Below, piece by piece: positions 35,123 to 44,812 of a stretch of 64,000 bases of DNA; within the stretch, counting starts at the first letter, position 1, and every line of letters starts with the position of its first letter. A program made the translations under genes and the position numbers. The notes under the pieces were generated by a model. That model searched no databases, had not been told where the DNA came from, and saw nothing but the letters and a program-made list of their open reading frames with translations. Source of the stretch: Bacteroidota bacterium (GTDB lineage: Bacteria; Bacteroidota; Ignavibacteria; Ignavibacteriales; Ignavibacteriaceae); contig JADFLR010000003.1 of the NCBI GenBank assembly GCA_022564295.1, forward strand, positions 156,163 through 220,162, read 5' to 3'.

Positions 35123-37528
35123 TTAATTTCTTAATGGTTTACCGGTTGTTAGAATACTTTGAATCCTTTCCAAAGTTTTCTTTTCACCAATCAGACTTAA
35201 AAATGCTTCGCGTTCGAGATCAAGTAAATACTTTTCTGAAACTAATGTGCTTGCAGAAAGATCTCCACCGCTCATTATATAAGCTAGTTTTTCTACGATC
35301 TTTTTATCGTGATCCGAAATGTATCTGCCGGCATGAAATGAATATGCACCAAGAAGCATTACCGATAAAGCTGATCTTCCGAGCACTTTAATATCTTCTC
35401 TTGGAATCGGTTGAGAGTATCCTCTGTCTGCAAGATCAATAACAGATTTTCTTGCCTGCGCAATTAAGCGATGAGGATTAACAACAATATTATCTCTTCC
35501 TTTGACAAAAATATCCATATCAAAAGCTTCGTGTGCAGATGTAGAAACGTTTGCCATAGCAATGTTTAAAAACCGCCATTGAAGTTCCGGCAATTCAATT
35601 GCATCTTTTCTGTAGCTATCGGAAGCACGGAGCGTCATTTCTTTTGTGCCACCGCCTGCAGGAATAATCCCAACACCAACTTCAACTAAACCGATGTATG
35701 TTTCGGCAGATGCTTCAACTTTATCGGCATGCAAACAAACCTCGCATCCGCCTCCCAAAGTTAATGCGTGAGGTGCTACCACAACCGGAATGCTTGAATA
35801 CCGAATGTGCATTGTAGCTTTCTGAAACTGCCGAACTGCCATATCAATTTCATCATATTCCTGCTCGGTTGCAAGCATAAACATCATTGCTAAATTTGCA
35901 CCGGCAGAAAAATGCTGACCATCGTTTCCAATAATCAATCCTTTAAAATCTTTCTCTGCAATTTCGATTGATTTATTTATTGCCTCTAATATCTCTGAAC
36001 CTATGGAATTCATTTTAGTTTGGAATTCAAGATTTAGAACTCCATCCCCGATATCGTGCAAAGTTGCGCCAACATTTTTCCAGACAGGTTTGCTTGAACG
36101 AAGGTTTTCCAGAATTATAAAATCACTTTTACCAGGGATTTCTTTAAATGAATTAGATGTGATATCATAAAATTGTTTTTTTCCATCTTCGATATTATAA
36201 AATGAAGTGAATCCTTTTTCTAGCATATCGTAAACCCATTGTGCCGGTTTAAGATTTTCTTCTTCCATTTTTTTAACAGACTTTTCTAAACCGATTGCAT
36301 CCCATGTTTCAAAAGGTCCGAGTTCCCAACCGAAACCCGCTCGCATTGCATCATCAATTCTATAAATTTCATCCGATATTTCGGGGATTCTGTTTGATGA
36401 ATACTGGAAGATCATAAAGGATAATTTCTTCAGAAACTCACCTGCTTTATCTTTTGAAAACGTAAGTGCCTTCAATCGATCATGCAAGTCATCAATCTGT
36501 TTAGCCGCAGCTACTGATGCAAACTTTGGTTTTTCTGAGGGCTGATATTCGAACGTATCGATATTCAGCTCAAGTATAACTCTATTTCCTTCATCATCTT
36601 TAGATTTTTTATAGAAACCCTGTCCTGTTTTATCACCAAGCCAATTATTTTCAACAAGTTTTTTAACGTATTCAGGAATTTCAAACAAATTCCGTGCTTC
36701 ATCGTCGGGACAATCTTCATAAATATTTTCTGCAACTTTTACAAGAGTATCCAAACCTACAACATCAGCTGTTCTGAATGTAGCAGATTTTGGCTTACCG
36801 GTAAGTGGTCCGGTTAATGAATCGATCTCCTTTATTTTTAGTTTCATCTCAGTCATCAACTTAAACACAACCATCATACTGAACACGCCAATTCGATTTG
36901 CAATGAACGCGGGTGTATCTTTACAAAGCACAGGTGTTTTACCGAGGAAGAGATCTCCGTAATACATTAAGAAATCGATTACACTTTCATCTGTTTTAGG
37001 TGAAGGAATTATCTCCATCAATTGCAGATAGCGCGGAGGATTGAAAAAGTGCACACCGCAAAAGTGCTTTTGAAAATCTTCACTTCTTCCTTCAAGCATT
37101 TTATGAATAGGAATACCGGATGTGTTTGTTGTAATTAATGTGCCAGGTTTCCGAAACTTCTCAACTTTTTCAAATACAATTTTCTTTATATTAAGATTCT
37201 CAACAACGACCTCAATTATCCAATCAACGTTTTGAAGCCGATCCATGTTGTCATCAAAATTTCCGGTTGTAATTCTTGATGCAATAGATTTACTATAAAG
37301 TGAAGCGGGTTTTGCTTTTAGAATATCTTTAAGATTTCCATCCACAATTCTGTTTCTAACTGCTTTATCCTCAAGAGTTAAACCCTTTTTCTTTTCCACT
37401 TCGGTTAACTCTTTCGGTGCGATATCTAACAAATACACTTTGCAACCAATGTTGGCAAAGTGAGAAGCGATTCGTGAACCCATTACACCCGAGCCTAAAA
37501 CTGCGACTTCCTTTATTATTCTTTTCAT
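35123..37528 (-). CDS. fadN: 3-hydroxyacyl-CoA dehydrogenase/enoyl-CoA hydratase, FadN type
   Basis: An 801-residue fusion enzyme doing the two middle steps of beta-oxidation. The N-terminal dehydrogenase has the NAD motif VLGSGVMGSRIASHFA and HFFNPPRYLQLMEIIP with its catalytic His. The hydratase domain is C-terminal, with FSAGANLAMM and ALTLGGGCEVCLHAD. Dehydrogenase-first order and length match Bacillus FadN rather than E. coli FadB. With fadA and fadE it forms the conserved fadNAE operon. Confidence 0.93.
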   Translation of the reverse strand: MKRIIKEVAVLGSGVMGSRIASHFANIGCKVYLLDIAPKELTEVEKKKGLTLEDKAVRNRIVDGNLKDILKAKPASLYSKSIASRITTGNFDDNMDRLQNVDWIIEVVVENLNIKKIVFEKVEKFRKPGTLITTNTSGIPIHKMLEGRSEDFQKHFCGVHFFNPPRYLQLMEIIPSPKTDESVIDFLMYYGDLFLGKTPVLCKDTPAFIANRIGVFSMMVVFKLMTEMKLKIKEIDSLTGPLTGKPKSATFRTADVVGLDTLVKVAENIYEDCPDDEARNLFEIPEYVKKLVENNWLGDKTGQGFYKKSKDDEGNRVILELNIDTFEYQPSEKPKFASVAAAKQIDDLHDRLKALTFSKDKAGEFLKKLSFMIFQYSSNRIPEISDEIYRIDDAMRAGFGWELGPFETWDAIGLEKSVKKMEEENLKPAQWVYDMLEKGFTSFYNIEDGKKQFYDITSNSFKEIPGKSDFIILENLRSSKPVWKNVGATLHDIGDGVLNLEFQTKMNSIGSEILEAINKSIEIAEKDFKGLIIGNDGQHFSAGANLAMMFMLATEQEYDEIDMAVRQFQKATMHIRYSSIPVVVAPHALTLGGGCEVCLHADKVEASAETYIGLVEVGVGIIPAGGGTKEMTLRASDSYRKDAIELPELQWRFLNIAMANVSTSAHEAFDMDIFVKGRDNIVVNPHRLIAQARKSVIDLADRGYSQPIPREDIKVLGRSALSVMLLGAYSFHAGRYISDHDKKIVEKLAYIMSGGDLSASTLVSEKYLLDLEREAFLSLIGEKKTLERIQSILTTGKPLRN

Positions 37529-37581
37529 AATTTTTTACTGTTTATTTGTTAAGCAAATTACTCCCTGTTGGAAAAAATGTT

Positions 37582-39381
37582 TTATATAAAATGCTTTGTT
37601 TCCAATTCGCTATAGATCTTTTCAAAAAGTTCCTGATACTTTTCTTTAATTATTCTTCTTTTAATTTTCAAAGTTGGTGTGAGTTCACCTGTTTCAACCG
37701 ACCATTCATCTTCGATTACAGCAAACTTTTTAATTTGCTGCACTTTACCAAATCTCTTATTGTACTTATCAATATCTTCCCAAATTCTATTTTTTACATC
37801 GACCGAATTAACTACATCTTCCTTGGTAGATATGATTAATTTTTTCTTCTTAGCCCATTCCAGAATAAAATCAAATTTTGGAACCACAAGCGCAGCAACA
37901 AAATTCCTGTTCTCACCTATAACCATTATCTGCTCGATGAATAATGATTCCTTCATCTTGTTTTCGATTGGCTGCGGAGCGACAAATTTTCCGCCTGAAG
38001 TTTTGAATATTTCTTTAATTCTGTCTGTAATTTTTAGAAATCTTCCATCTACTAATTCCCCAACATCTCCGGTATGGAACCACCCATCTTCATCAATTGC
38101 TTCCTTAGTAAAGTCAGGTCTTTTATAATAACCCTTTGTAACATTTGGACCTTTACAAAGGATTTCACCATTTTCTCCTAATTTAATTTCTACTCCAGGC
38201 AGAGCTGGCCCAACCGTGCCAATATAATAACCACCCTTCTCATAACGATTACTTGTTATCCCGGGTGACGTTTCTGTCAGTCCGTATGCTTCAACTATTG
38301 GGATTCCGGCAGCGTTAAATATTCTGCACAATCGGGGTTGAAGAGCAGCCGCACCGCTCATAATTCCTATAATATTACCGCCAAACGCCTCCTTCCATTT
38401 TGAAAAAACTAATTTTCGTGCAATACCAAGTCTTATATTGTAAAGCGTACCATTTTTACCCTGTGGATGAAAATGGTTTGCAAGATTTAAAGCCCAGCCG
38501 AAAATTGCTTTTTTCGCTCTGGGTAAATCTCTGCCTTTAGCCATAATTTTATCATAAACTTTTTCAAGCACTCTTGGAACAGTAACGAAGAAATTTGGCT
38601 TTACTTCCTGAAGATACTCACCTACTTTATCGGTGCTTTCAACATAATAAATTGAAGTTCCGTTTGTAAGGTAATAGAATGTAGCTGTTCGTTCAAAGAT
38701 ATGACAAAGAGGTAAGAAACTGATAACTTTGTGCTGTGACGCGATTGGTAAAATATTATTTAAGGATTTAACGTTACTTACAATATTTTTATGACTAAGC
38801 ATCACACCTTTTGGTTTGCCTGTTGTACCTGATGTATATATAATTGTTGCCAGGTCTTCTTCATAGATTGAATCCTCTCTTTTCTCTAACTCCTTACGAA
38901 ATGACTCTTCAGCTTGATCAGTTACTTTTGTCCAATGCTGAGCACCTGCAACTTCATCAAAAGTATAAACATCAATTTGCCTGTTAATCTTGCTCTTAAC
39001 TCTTCCTACTTTTTCATAAAGTTCTTTATTACCGACAAACAGCATCTTTACTTCTGCGTCTTCAAATATATAATGGTAGTTATCTTCACTCATATTAGGA
39101 TAAAGCGGAACTATTACAGCACCAACTTGAAGAGAACCAATATCAACAAAATTCCATTCAGTTCTGTTACCGGAGATTATAGCTATTTTATCGTCTTTTT
39201 TAAATCCTATTCTTAATAAGCCAAGACTAAAATTATCAACTATTTCCTTACAATTACTTATACTATACTTACGCCATTCTCCTGTGACTTTATCGCAGAG
39301 TGCATCCTCTTTAGGATAGTTTTTTTGCTGGTGAGGTATGATATCAATTAACCTCTTGATATCAGGCACTTTGGATACCAT
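37582..39381 (-). CDS. Long-chain fatty acid-CoA ligase
   Basis: A 599-residue AMP-forming acyl-CoA synthetase. The P-loop is IIYTSGTTGKPKGVMLSH; VEAYGLTETSPG is the A4/A5 motif; GWFHTGDVGEL and KEIFKTSGGKFVAPQPIE complete the set. Size and motifs are of the long-chain group. It is the first gene of the fad cluster and supplies the acyl-CoA for it, 53 bp before fadN. No TetR/FadR-type regulator is adjacent. Confidence 0.92.
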   Translation of the reverse strand: MVSKVPDIKRLIDIIPHQQKNYPKEDALCDKVTGEWRKYSISNCKEIVDNFSLGLLRIGFKKDDKIAIISGNRTEWNFVDIGSLQVGAVIVPLYPNMSEDNYHYIFEDAEVKMLFVGNKELYEKVGRVKSKINRQIDVYTFDEVAGAQHWTKVTDQAEESFRKELEKREDSIYEEDLATIIYTSGTTGKPKGVMLSHKNIVSNVKSLNNILPIASQHKVISFLPLCHIFERTATFYYLTNGTSIYYVESTDKVGEYLQEVKPNFFVTVPRVLEKVYDKIMAKGRDLPRAKKAIFGWALNLANHFHPQGKNGTLYNIRLGIARKLVFSKWKEAFGGNIIGIMSGAAALQPRLCRIFNAAGIPIVEAYGLTETSPGITSNRYEKGGYYIGTVGPALPGVEIKLGENGEILCKGPNVTKGYYKRPDFTKEAIDEDGWFHTGDVGELVDGRFLKITDRIKEIFKTSGGKFVAPQPIENKMKESLFIEQIMVIGENRNFVAALVVPKFDFILEWAKKKKLIISTKEDVVNSVDVKNRIWEDIDKYNKRFGKVQQIKKFAVIEDEWSVETGELTPTLKIKRRIIKEKYQELFEKIYSELETKHFI

Positions 39382-39496
39382 TTTTCACTCCATCTTCTTA
39401 CTAAAATATTGAATTGAAAATATATATTTATAAATGAAATTGAAATCGGTCAAAAATATCCGAAAGCTAAAAAGATTGCAGAACTAGTTCAATTAA

Positions 39497-39924
39497 TTAC
39501 ATTTCTTCATAATCTACTAATACTTTCCTCACATCATCAGGAATAGGAACTGAAACACCGAGTTTGTAATCAAAAAAACCAACTTAGATAGAGCAGCGGC
39601 AGCAATTTTATTTTCGTTTCCATTTTCAACAACAATTAAGTTTTCAATATCACCACTTTTTTCTCCTATCCGGAAACAGCGTGTGTAAACAACAACTTTA
39701 TCACCAAGACAAATCTGATTTTTATAATCAATTTCAATGCGCGCTATTATTGCCTCTAAATTTAAGATATCCTTATCCCTCTTTAAAACCACCCCAAAGT
39801 ATGCAAACCTTGCTTCTTCTAAAAAAGTTAAAAAAGTTGCATTGTTAACATGAGCCATTGCATCGAGATCAGAAAATCTTACAGTGATATTTAGTTTATG
39901 TTTGTAAAGTGATAATTCATCCAT
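39497..39924 (-). pseudogene. 4HBT thioesterase with a -1 frameshift in a T run
   Basis: The first 115 residues are a good hotdog thioesterase (ITVRFSDLDAMAHVNNATFL, catalytic Asp in DLDAMAH). At a run of seven T's (minus strand, about 39571-39577) the frame shifts and ends in a nonsense tail at 39529. One extra T would restore FFDYKLGVSVPIPDDVRKV and a stop at 39497, the normal C-terminus. It could be a real mutation, phase variation in the homopolymer, or a sequencing error. Confidence 0.75.
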
Positions 39925-40061
39925 AATAGTTTAAAAAAAATTATAAATATTTTTTACAATACAAATATAAAAACAAAAAGATAAAGTCGTTGAATCGTCA
40001 TATTTAAATCAAGATTATCTTATATTAAGATCAACATGCAATCCCTATTTTATTTATTATA

Positions 40062-40808
40062 ATGCAGAACAAAGAATTTTTAATTATTGCTCATCGTGGT
40101 GAATCCTACGATGCTCCTGAAAACACTCTTGCATCAATCAATCTTGCGTGGAAAAGAGATGCCGATGGCGTAGAAATTGATGTGCAATTAACAAAGGACA
40201 AAAAGATCGTCCTCATTCACGATAAAACTACTTTACGGACAGGTGGTAAGTATAAAAGAATTGCATCAAATAATTACGATGAAATATTAAAGATTGATGT
40301 TGGAAAATTTAAGGCCAATAAATGGGAAAATGAAAGAATTCCATTACTAGATGTAGTGATTGATACTATTCCGAGAAATAAAATTCTATTTGTTGAAATT
40401 AAAAGTGATGAGAAAATAATAAAACCACTAAAAAATCTAATTGAACAAAAAAACATTAACCCTGACCAAATTAAGTTTATAGGTTTTAATATATATATGA
40501 TGGAATTAATTAAAAAATCATGCCCTGAATTTGAATCCTACTGGATTATTGGTGGGAAATTTTACAAAAATAAATCTAATCTTAAAGAAACGATTACAAA
40601 ATGCAAATCAGCCGAACTTGATGGATTAGATGTACAGGCAAGAAAATATTTAAATAAAGATGTGATTCATTCTGTGAAAAACTCCAGTTTAAAGATTTAC
40701 ACATGGACAGTTGACGACCCGGAAAGAGCAAAACAATTATACCTTGCTGGAATAAATGGAATTACAACAAATAAAGCTGCCTGGTTAAAAAATAAATTAA
40801 AAAAGTGA
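40062..40808 (+). CDS. Glycerophosphodiester phosphodiesterase
   Basis: A 248-residue GDPD TIM barrel without signal peptide. The active-site set is clear: AHRGESYDAPENT, VEIDVQLTKDKKIVLIHD and KILFVEIKSD. It hydrolyses glycerophosphodiesters to glycerol-3-phosphate and an alcohol in the cytoplasm. With glpD 1.1 kb downstream on the same strand it forms a route for phospholipid head-group glycerol. Confidence 0.92.
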   Translation: MQNKEFLIIAHRGESYDAPENTLASINLAWKRDADGVEIDVQLTKDKKIVLIHDKTTLRTGGKYKRIASNNYDEILKIDVGKFKANKWENERIPLLDVVIDTIPRNKILFVEIKSDEKIIKPLKNLIEQKNINPDQIKFIGFNIYMMELIKKSCPEFESYWIIGGKFYKNKSNLKETITKCKSAELDGLDVQARKYLNKDVIHSVKNSSLKIYTWTVDDPERAKQLYLAGINGITTNKAAWLKNKLKK

Positions 40809-40829
40809 AATATTATTTAAGTTTTAGAT

Positions 40830-41810
40830 ATGGATAAAATTATTATAGGCATACACGGACTCGGTAACAAACCGCCAAAAGATCTTTTGGAAAAATGGTG
40901 GCAGCAATCGATTGCAGAGGGACTGAAAAAAATTGATCATCCAAGAAAGAATTTTAACTTTGAACTGGTTTATTGGGCTGACTCTTTGCATCCTGCCCCC
41001 CTGAATCCTGATGAAACGGACAAGAGCGACAATTTGTATTTGAGTGAAAGATACGTTCCCGCAACTAAAAGAAAAATGAACAAACCGGGTGGCATTAAAA
41101 ATAAATTCATTAATTTCTTCAAAAGACAGCGGGATAAAATTTTATTCAACGAAACAATGCATGTAAAATTCCCATCGTTTACGGATCTTATCATCAAACA
41201 TTTCTTTAAAGACCTAGATATCTATCTTACACAAAAATGTGTTGAAGAAAATAAATCTGATTGCCTTGCAAAAGATATTATTCGTGATAGAATTACAAAT
41301 GGTTTAAAGAAACACAAGCGAAAAGATATATTATTAATTACTCATTCAATGGGAACAATAGTTACTTACGAAGTTTTAATTCAATCCGAAAAAGAGTTAG
41401 AAATAGATTCCCTTATTACAATCGGTTCGCCTCTTGGTGTCCCTTTTATAATTGACAAATTAAAAAATGATTTGAGTGTTGTTCCGGGAGATAGTGACAA
41501 ATTAAGAACCCCGGAGAATATTAAAACCGAATGGATAAACCTCGCAGATACGGAAGATAAAGTTGCACAGTGTAATGATTTAATAGAGCAGTTTAAATCT
41601 AATTCAAATGAAGTCAGACCAACAACACATTCGGTTTTTAATGATTACCAAAGTGAAGGAATTGAAAATCCGCATAAATCTTTTGGTTACTTAAGAACTT
41701 CCGAACTTGCTCAAATAATTGATGATTTCCTCTGTCGTGGTAAGAGCAAATTTATCATCTGGATATCTAAAAAGTTTGATATAATCAGGTATAAGTTATT
41801 AAGTTCCTAA
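40830..41810 (+). CDS. Alpha/beta-hydrolase-fold protein, lipase-like
   Basis: A 326-residue cytoplasmic protein. IIIGIHGLGNKPP is the oxyanion strand and LLITHSMGTIVTYEVL has the nucleophile Ser in G/T-H-S-M-G. LITIGSPLGVPF follows, and a C-terminal His in ENPHKSFGYL could complete the triad. It has PGAP1/lipase-like features. It starts 21 bp after the GDPD gene, so a role in lipid or phospholipid breakdown is likely, but the substrate is unknown. Confidence 0.7.
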   Translation: MDKIIIGIHGLGNKPPKDLLEKWWQQSIAEGLKKIDHPRKNFNFELVYWADSLHPAPLNPDETDKSDNLYLSERYVPATKRKMNKPGGIKNKFINFFKRQRDKILFNETMHVKFPSFTDLIIKHFFKDLDIYLTQKCVEENKSDCLAKDIIRDRITNGLKKHKRKDILLITHSMGTIVTYEVLIQSEKELEIDSLITIGSPLGVPFIIDKLKNDLSVVPGDSDKLRTPENIKTEWINLADTEDKVAQCNDLIEQFKSNSNEVRPTTHSVFNDYQSEGIENPHKSFGYLRTSELAQIIDDFLCRGKSKFIIWISKKFDIIRYKLLSS

Positions 41811-41916
41811 TTCTTCGGCGCTCTCTTCGATTTATCCCAGCCAACCGGTAGACAGGTTAGCATGGAATAAAATGGCAGTTTTTTCTCGAAAAGCATACAT
41901 CAAAAAAAGCAATTAA

Positions 41917-43476
41917 ATGTTAAACAGAGAAGATATATTCCAGAAATTATCCGGTAAATCCGAACGATGGGATTTAATAATTATTGGCGGTGGTGCAACG
42001 GGAGTTGGTTCTGCAATTGATGCTTCGGCACGGGGATATAAAACTTTGCTCCTGGAACAAAGTGATTTTGGTAAAGGCACATCGAGCAGAAGCACAAAAT
42101 TAATTCACGGCGGAGTTCGTTATTTAAAGCAAGGCAACATCTCGCTTGTTCTCGAATCATTGAAAGAGCGCGGATTACTTTGCCAGAATGCACCTCATCT
42201 TGTTCACAATATTCCGTTTGTTGTTCCAACTTACGATTGGTGGGAAGGAACTTTTTACGGCGTTGGATTAAAATTATATGATATGCTCGCAGGCAAATAT
42301 GGTTTCGGTAATTCAGAATCATTATCCGTAGATGAAACTCTTGAGCGCATTCCAACTTTAGAAACTAATGGATTAAGAGGCGGTGTTGTTTATTACGATG
42401 GTCAGTTTGATGATACCCGGCTGCTTATAAATATGGTTCAAACTGCTGATGATCTTGGTGCTGATATTATTAATTACGTTATGGTTACTTCGCTGATAAA
42501 ACAGAATGATATAATAACAGGAGTTTTAGCAAAAGATATTGAAACAGGAAATGAATTTGAACTGAAAGCCAAAGCAGTAATTAATGCAACCGGTGTTTTT
42601 TCTGATTCGGTTAGAAAAATGGATGAGGAAAATGTTAAACCTATTATTGCACCGAGCCGTGGAACGCATATTGTTTTAGATAAATCTTTTCTTCCCGGCG
42701 ATAATGCAATTATGGTTCCAAACACTTCCGATGGACGAATACTTTTTGCAATTCCCTGGCATAACAGGGTTGTGGTTGGAACCACAGACATAGAAGTTGA
42801 TACTCCTACACTTGAACCTGTTGCTACTGAAGATGAGATTGATTTTCTCTTGACAACTGCATCAAAATATTTAGTGAAAGATCCATCACGATCAGATATA
42901 CTAAGTGTATTTTCAGGCTTGCGTCCCCTTGTTGTTAAAGGTGATGAAGAAAATACTGCTGCTATTTCAAGGGAACACACAGTTTTCATTTCCCGAAGTG
43001 GATTGGTAACAATTGCAGGCGGCAAATGGACCACTTACAGAAAAATGGCTGAAGACACAATAGATCAGGCAATAGAAGTAGCGCAGTTGAATTACAAACC
43101 ACCGGTTACCGAAAATCTTCGTCTTCATGGATCAACGACTAATAAAATAGAAAATGATGACTTTGCATTTTACGGTTCGGATGCAGGAAAAGTGGAAAAA
43201 CTATGTAATGATAAATCTTTGAATAAAACACTTCATCCAAACTTTAAAATAAGAGAAGGTGAAGTAGTTTGGAGCATAAGAAATGAAATGGCAAGAACCG
43301 TGGAAGACTTTTTAGCACGCCGCACCCGTACTTTGTTTTTAGATGCAAAGGCATCCATTGAAATGGCACCTAGGGTTGCAAAGTTGATGGCAACAGAATT
43401 AAATAAAAATCGTAAATGGGTGAAGGGGCAGATTGATTCATATAACATAGTTGCGAAAGGTTATTTGGCTAATTAG
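41917..43476 (+). CDS. glpD: FAD-dependent glycerol-3-phosphate dehydrogenase
   Basis: A 519-residue flavoenzyme oxidising glycerol-3-phosphate to dihydroxyacetone phosphate at the membrane and passing electrons to quinone. Motifs are IIIGGGATGVGSAIDA, SSRSTKLIHGGVRYL, and IPWHNRVVVGTTD; the C-terminal helical domain with WSIRNEMARTVEDFLARR is present. It follows the GDPD and hydrolase genes, completing glycerolipid catabolism. Confidence 0.95.
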   Translation: MLNREDIFQKLSGKSERWDLIIIGGGATGVGSAIDASARGYKTLLLEQSDFGKGTSSRSTKLIHGGVRYLKQGNISLVLESLKERGLLCQNAPHLVHNIPFVVPTYDWWEGTFYGVGLKLYDMLAGKYGFGNSESLSVDETLERIPTLETNGLRGGVVYYDGQFDDTRLLINMVQTADDLGADIINYVMVTSLIKQNDIITGVLAKDIETGNEFELKAKAVINATGVFSDSVRKMDEENVKPIIAPSRGTHIVLDKSFLPGDNAIMVPNTSDGRILFAIPWHNRVVVGTTDIEVDTPTLEPVATEDEIDFLLTTASKYLVKDPSRSDILSVFSGLRPLVVKGDEENTAAISREHTVFISRSGLVTIAGGKWTTYRKMAEDTIDQAIEVAQLNYKPPVTENLRLHGSTTNKIENDDFAFYGSDAGKVEKLCNDKSLNKTLHPNFKIREGEVVWSIRNEMARTVEDFLARRTRTLFLDAKASIEMAPRVAKLMATELNKNRKWVKGQIDSYNIVAKGYLAN

Positions 43477-43578
43477 AAAGAGGGAATTGCTGTATTGTTT
43501 TATTGTTAAATTGTTGAAAGGAAACTATCTCAGTAACAATTAAGCAATTCAACAATAAAACAATTTAACAATTAAAAA

Positions 43579-44610
43579 TCACTCAAATACTTTTGTTAGA
43601 ATATCCGCAGCTTTCTCAACATCACTATCATCAACATCTAAATGCGTAATTGCTCTTAAAGTATCAACTGTTCCCGGTAAAAGCAGCAGTCCTTCTCCTT
43701 TACATTTTATCATTGCTTCGTCTACCGTCATCGTTAATGGTCTAAAGAGTAAAATATTTGTATGAACTGAGTTCATATCTATTTCTAAATTTTTTATGTC
43801 ATTAATTTTTTCCGCAAGATATTTTGCACGGCGATGATCATCTTTCAACCTTTCAATATTATTTTGAAGTGCATATAATCCCCCTGCTGCAAGAATTCCA
43901 ACCTGCCTCATTCCACCACCCCACGATTTTCGAACTCTATATGCCTCTTTTATAAATTCTTTTGTCCCGCCAATAATCGATCCGACCGGTGCACCTAAAC
44001 CCTTCGAAAGACAGCAGCTAATGGAATCGAAATGTGAAGCGTATTCTTTTACACTTATTCCTGTTTCCACCGAAGCATTCCATAATCTTGCACCATCAAG
44101 GTGATAATAAAGATTATATTTTTTTGCAAGATTCTTCAACTCAATTATATTTTCCATCGGGCAGATTGTACCGCCTGCTCTGTTATGTGTATTTTCAACT
44201 TCAATTACTTTTGTTCGCGGCATATAGTACGCATCCTTTGGTCTGATGAGCGGTTCAACTTGTTCGGGAATTATAACGCCAAATTTTCCTTTTACGGTCA
44301 TCAATTGGATTCCACTTAACATTGCCGGTGAACCGGATTCATAATTAAAAATGTGTGCATCAGCTTCGCAAATAACTTCATCACCGGGATTTGTTAACAC
44401 ATTTAAGCAAATCTGATTCCCCATCATTCCACTCGGAACATATAACGCAGCTTCTTTGCCAAGTAGTTCTGCCGAATAATCTTCCAGCTTGTTAACTGTC
44501 GGATCTTCTTTAAAAACATCATCACCTACTTCGGCTTTATACATTGCTTTGCGCATTTCGGGGGATGGTTTTGTTAGAGTATCGCTTCTTAAATCTATTA
44601 TTTTTTTCAT
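43579..44610 (-). CDS. ltaE: Low-specificity L-threonine aldolase
   Basis: A 343-residue PLP enzyme cleaving threonine to glycine and acetaldehyde. IDLRSDTLTKPSPEMR is the family start, VPSGMMGNQICLNV and HLDGARLWNASVETG surround the PLP site, and the Schiff-base Lys is in CCLSKGLGAPVGS. Length is normal. It is convergent with glpD; the 102-bp gap has imperfect ATTGTTTTATTGTT-type inverted repeats that could act as a shared weak terminator. Confidence 0.94.
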   Translation of the reverse strand: MKKIIDLRSDTLTKPSPEMRKAMYKAEVGDDVFKEDPTVNKLEDYSAELLGKEAALYVPSGMMGNQICLNVLTNPGDEVICEADAHIFNYESGSPAMLSGIQLMTVKGKFGVIIPEQVEPLIRPKDAYYMPRTKVIEVENTHNRAGGTICPMENIIELKNLAKKYNLYYHLDGARLWNASVETGISVKEYASHFDSISCCLSKGLGAPVGSIIGGTKEFIKEAYRVRKSWGGGMRQVGILAAGGLYALQNNIERLKDDHRRAKYLAEKINDIKNLEIDMNSVHTNILLFRPLTMTVDEAMIKCKGEGLLLLPGTVDTLRAITHLDVDDSDVEKAADILTKVFE

Positions 44611-44768
44611 ACTAACTCTAAAATTAAAAAACTTAATGGATTATAAAAATATATAACATCTATGCAGAGTGTCATTCAACATTGGATTTTGAATGCAACA
44701 TTAACGTTGATTGGTAATTCTTTTGCGGGTTAGAAGATAAAAAATATAAAGTGAGTTATATTTAAATA

Positions 44769-44802
44769 GGTATGCCATCCCGATAAATCGGGATGGCATA
44801 CC
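44769..44802 (-). terminator. Strong inverted repeat after the T9SS gene at 44813
   Basis: A perfect 16-bp stem with an AA loop: GGTATGCCATCCCGAT (44769-44784) and its complement (44787-44802). It starts 10 bp past the stop codon of the minus-strand gene. There is only a short A/T-rich tract after it (minus strand), so termination is likely but not certain. Confidence 0.65.
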
Positions 44803-44812
44803 TGTGATATAA

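Noticed and set aside
42474..43034. Minus-strand open frame of 186 codons inside glpD
   Set aside because: No family resemblance, no ribosome site; glpD motifs are clear on the other strand.
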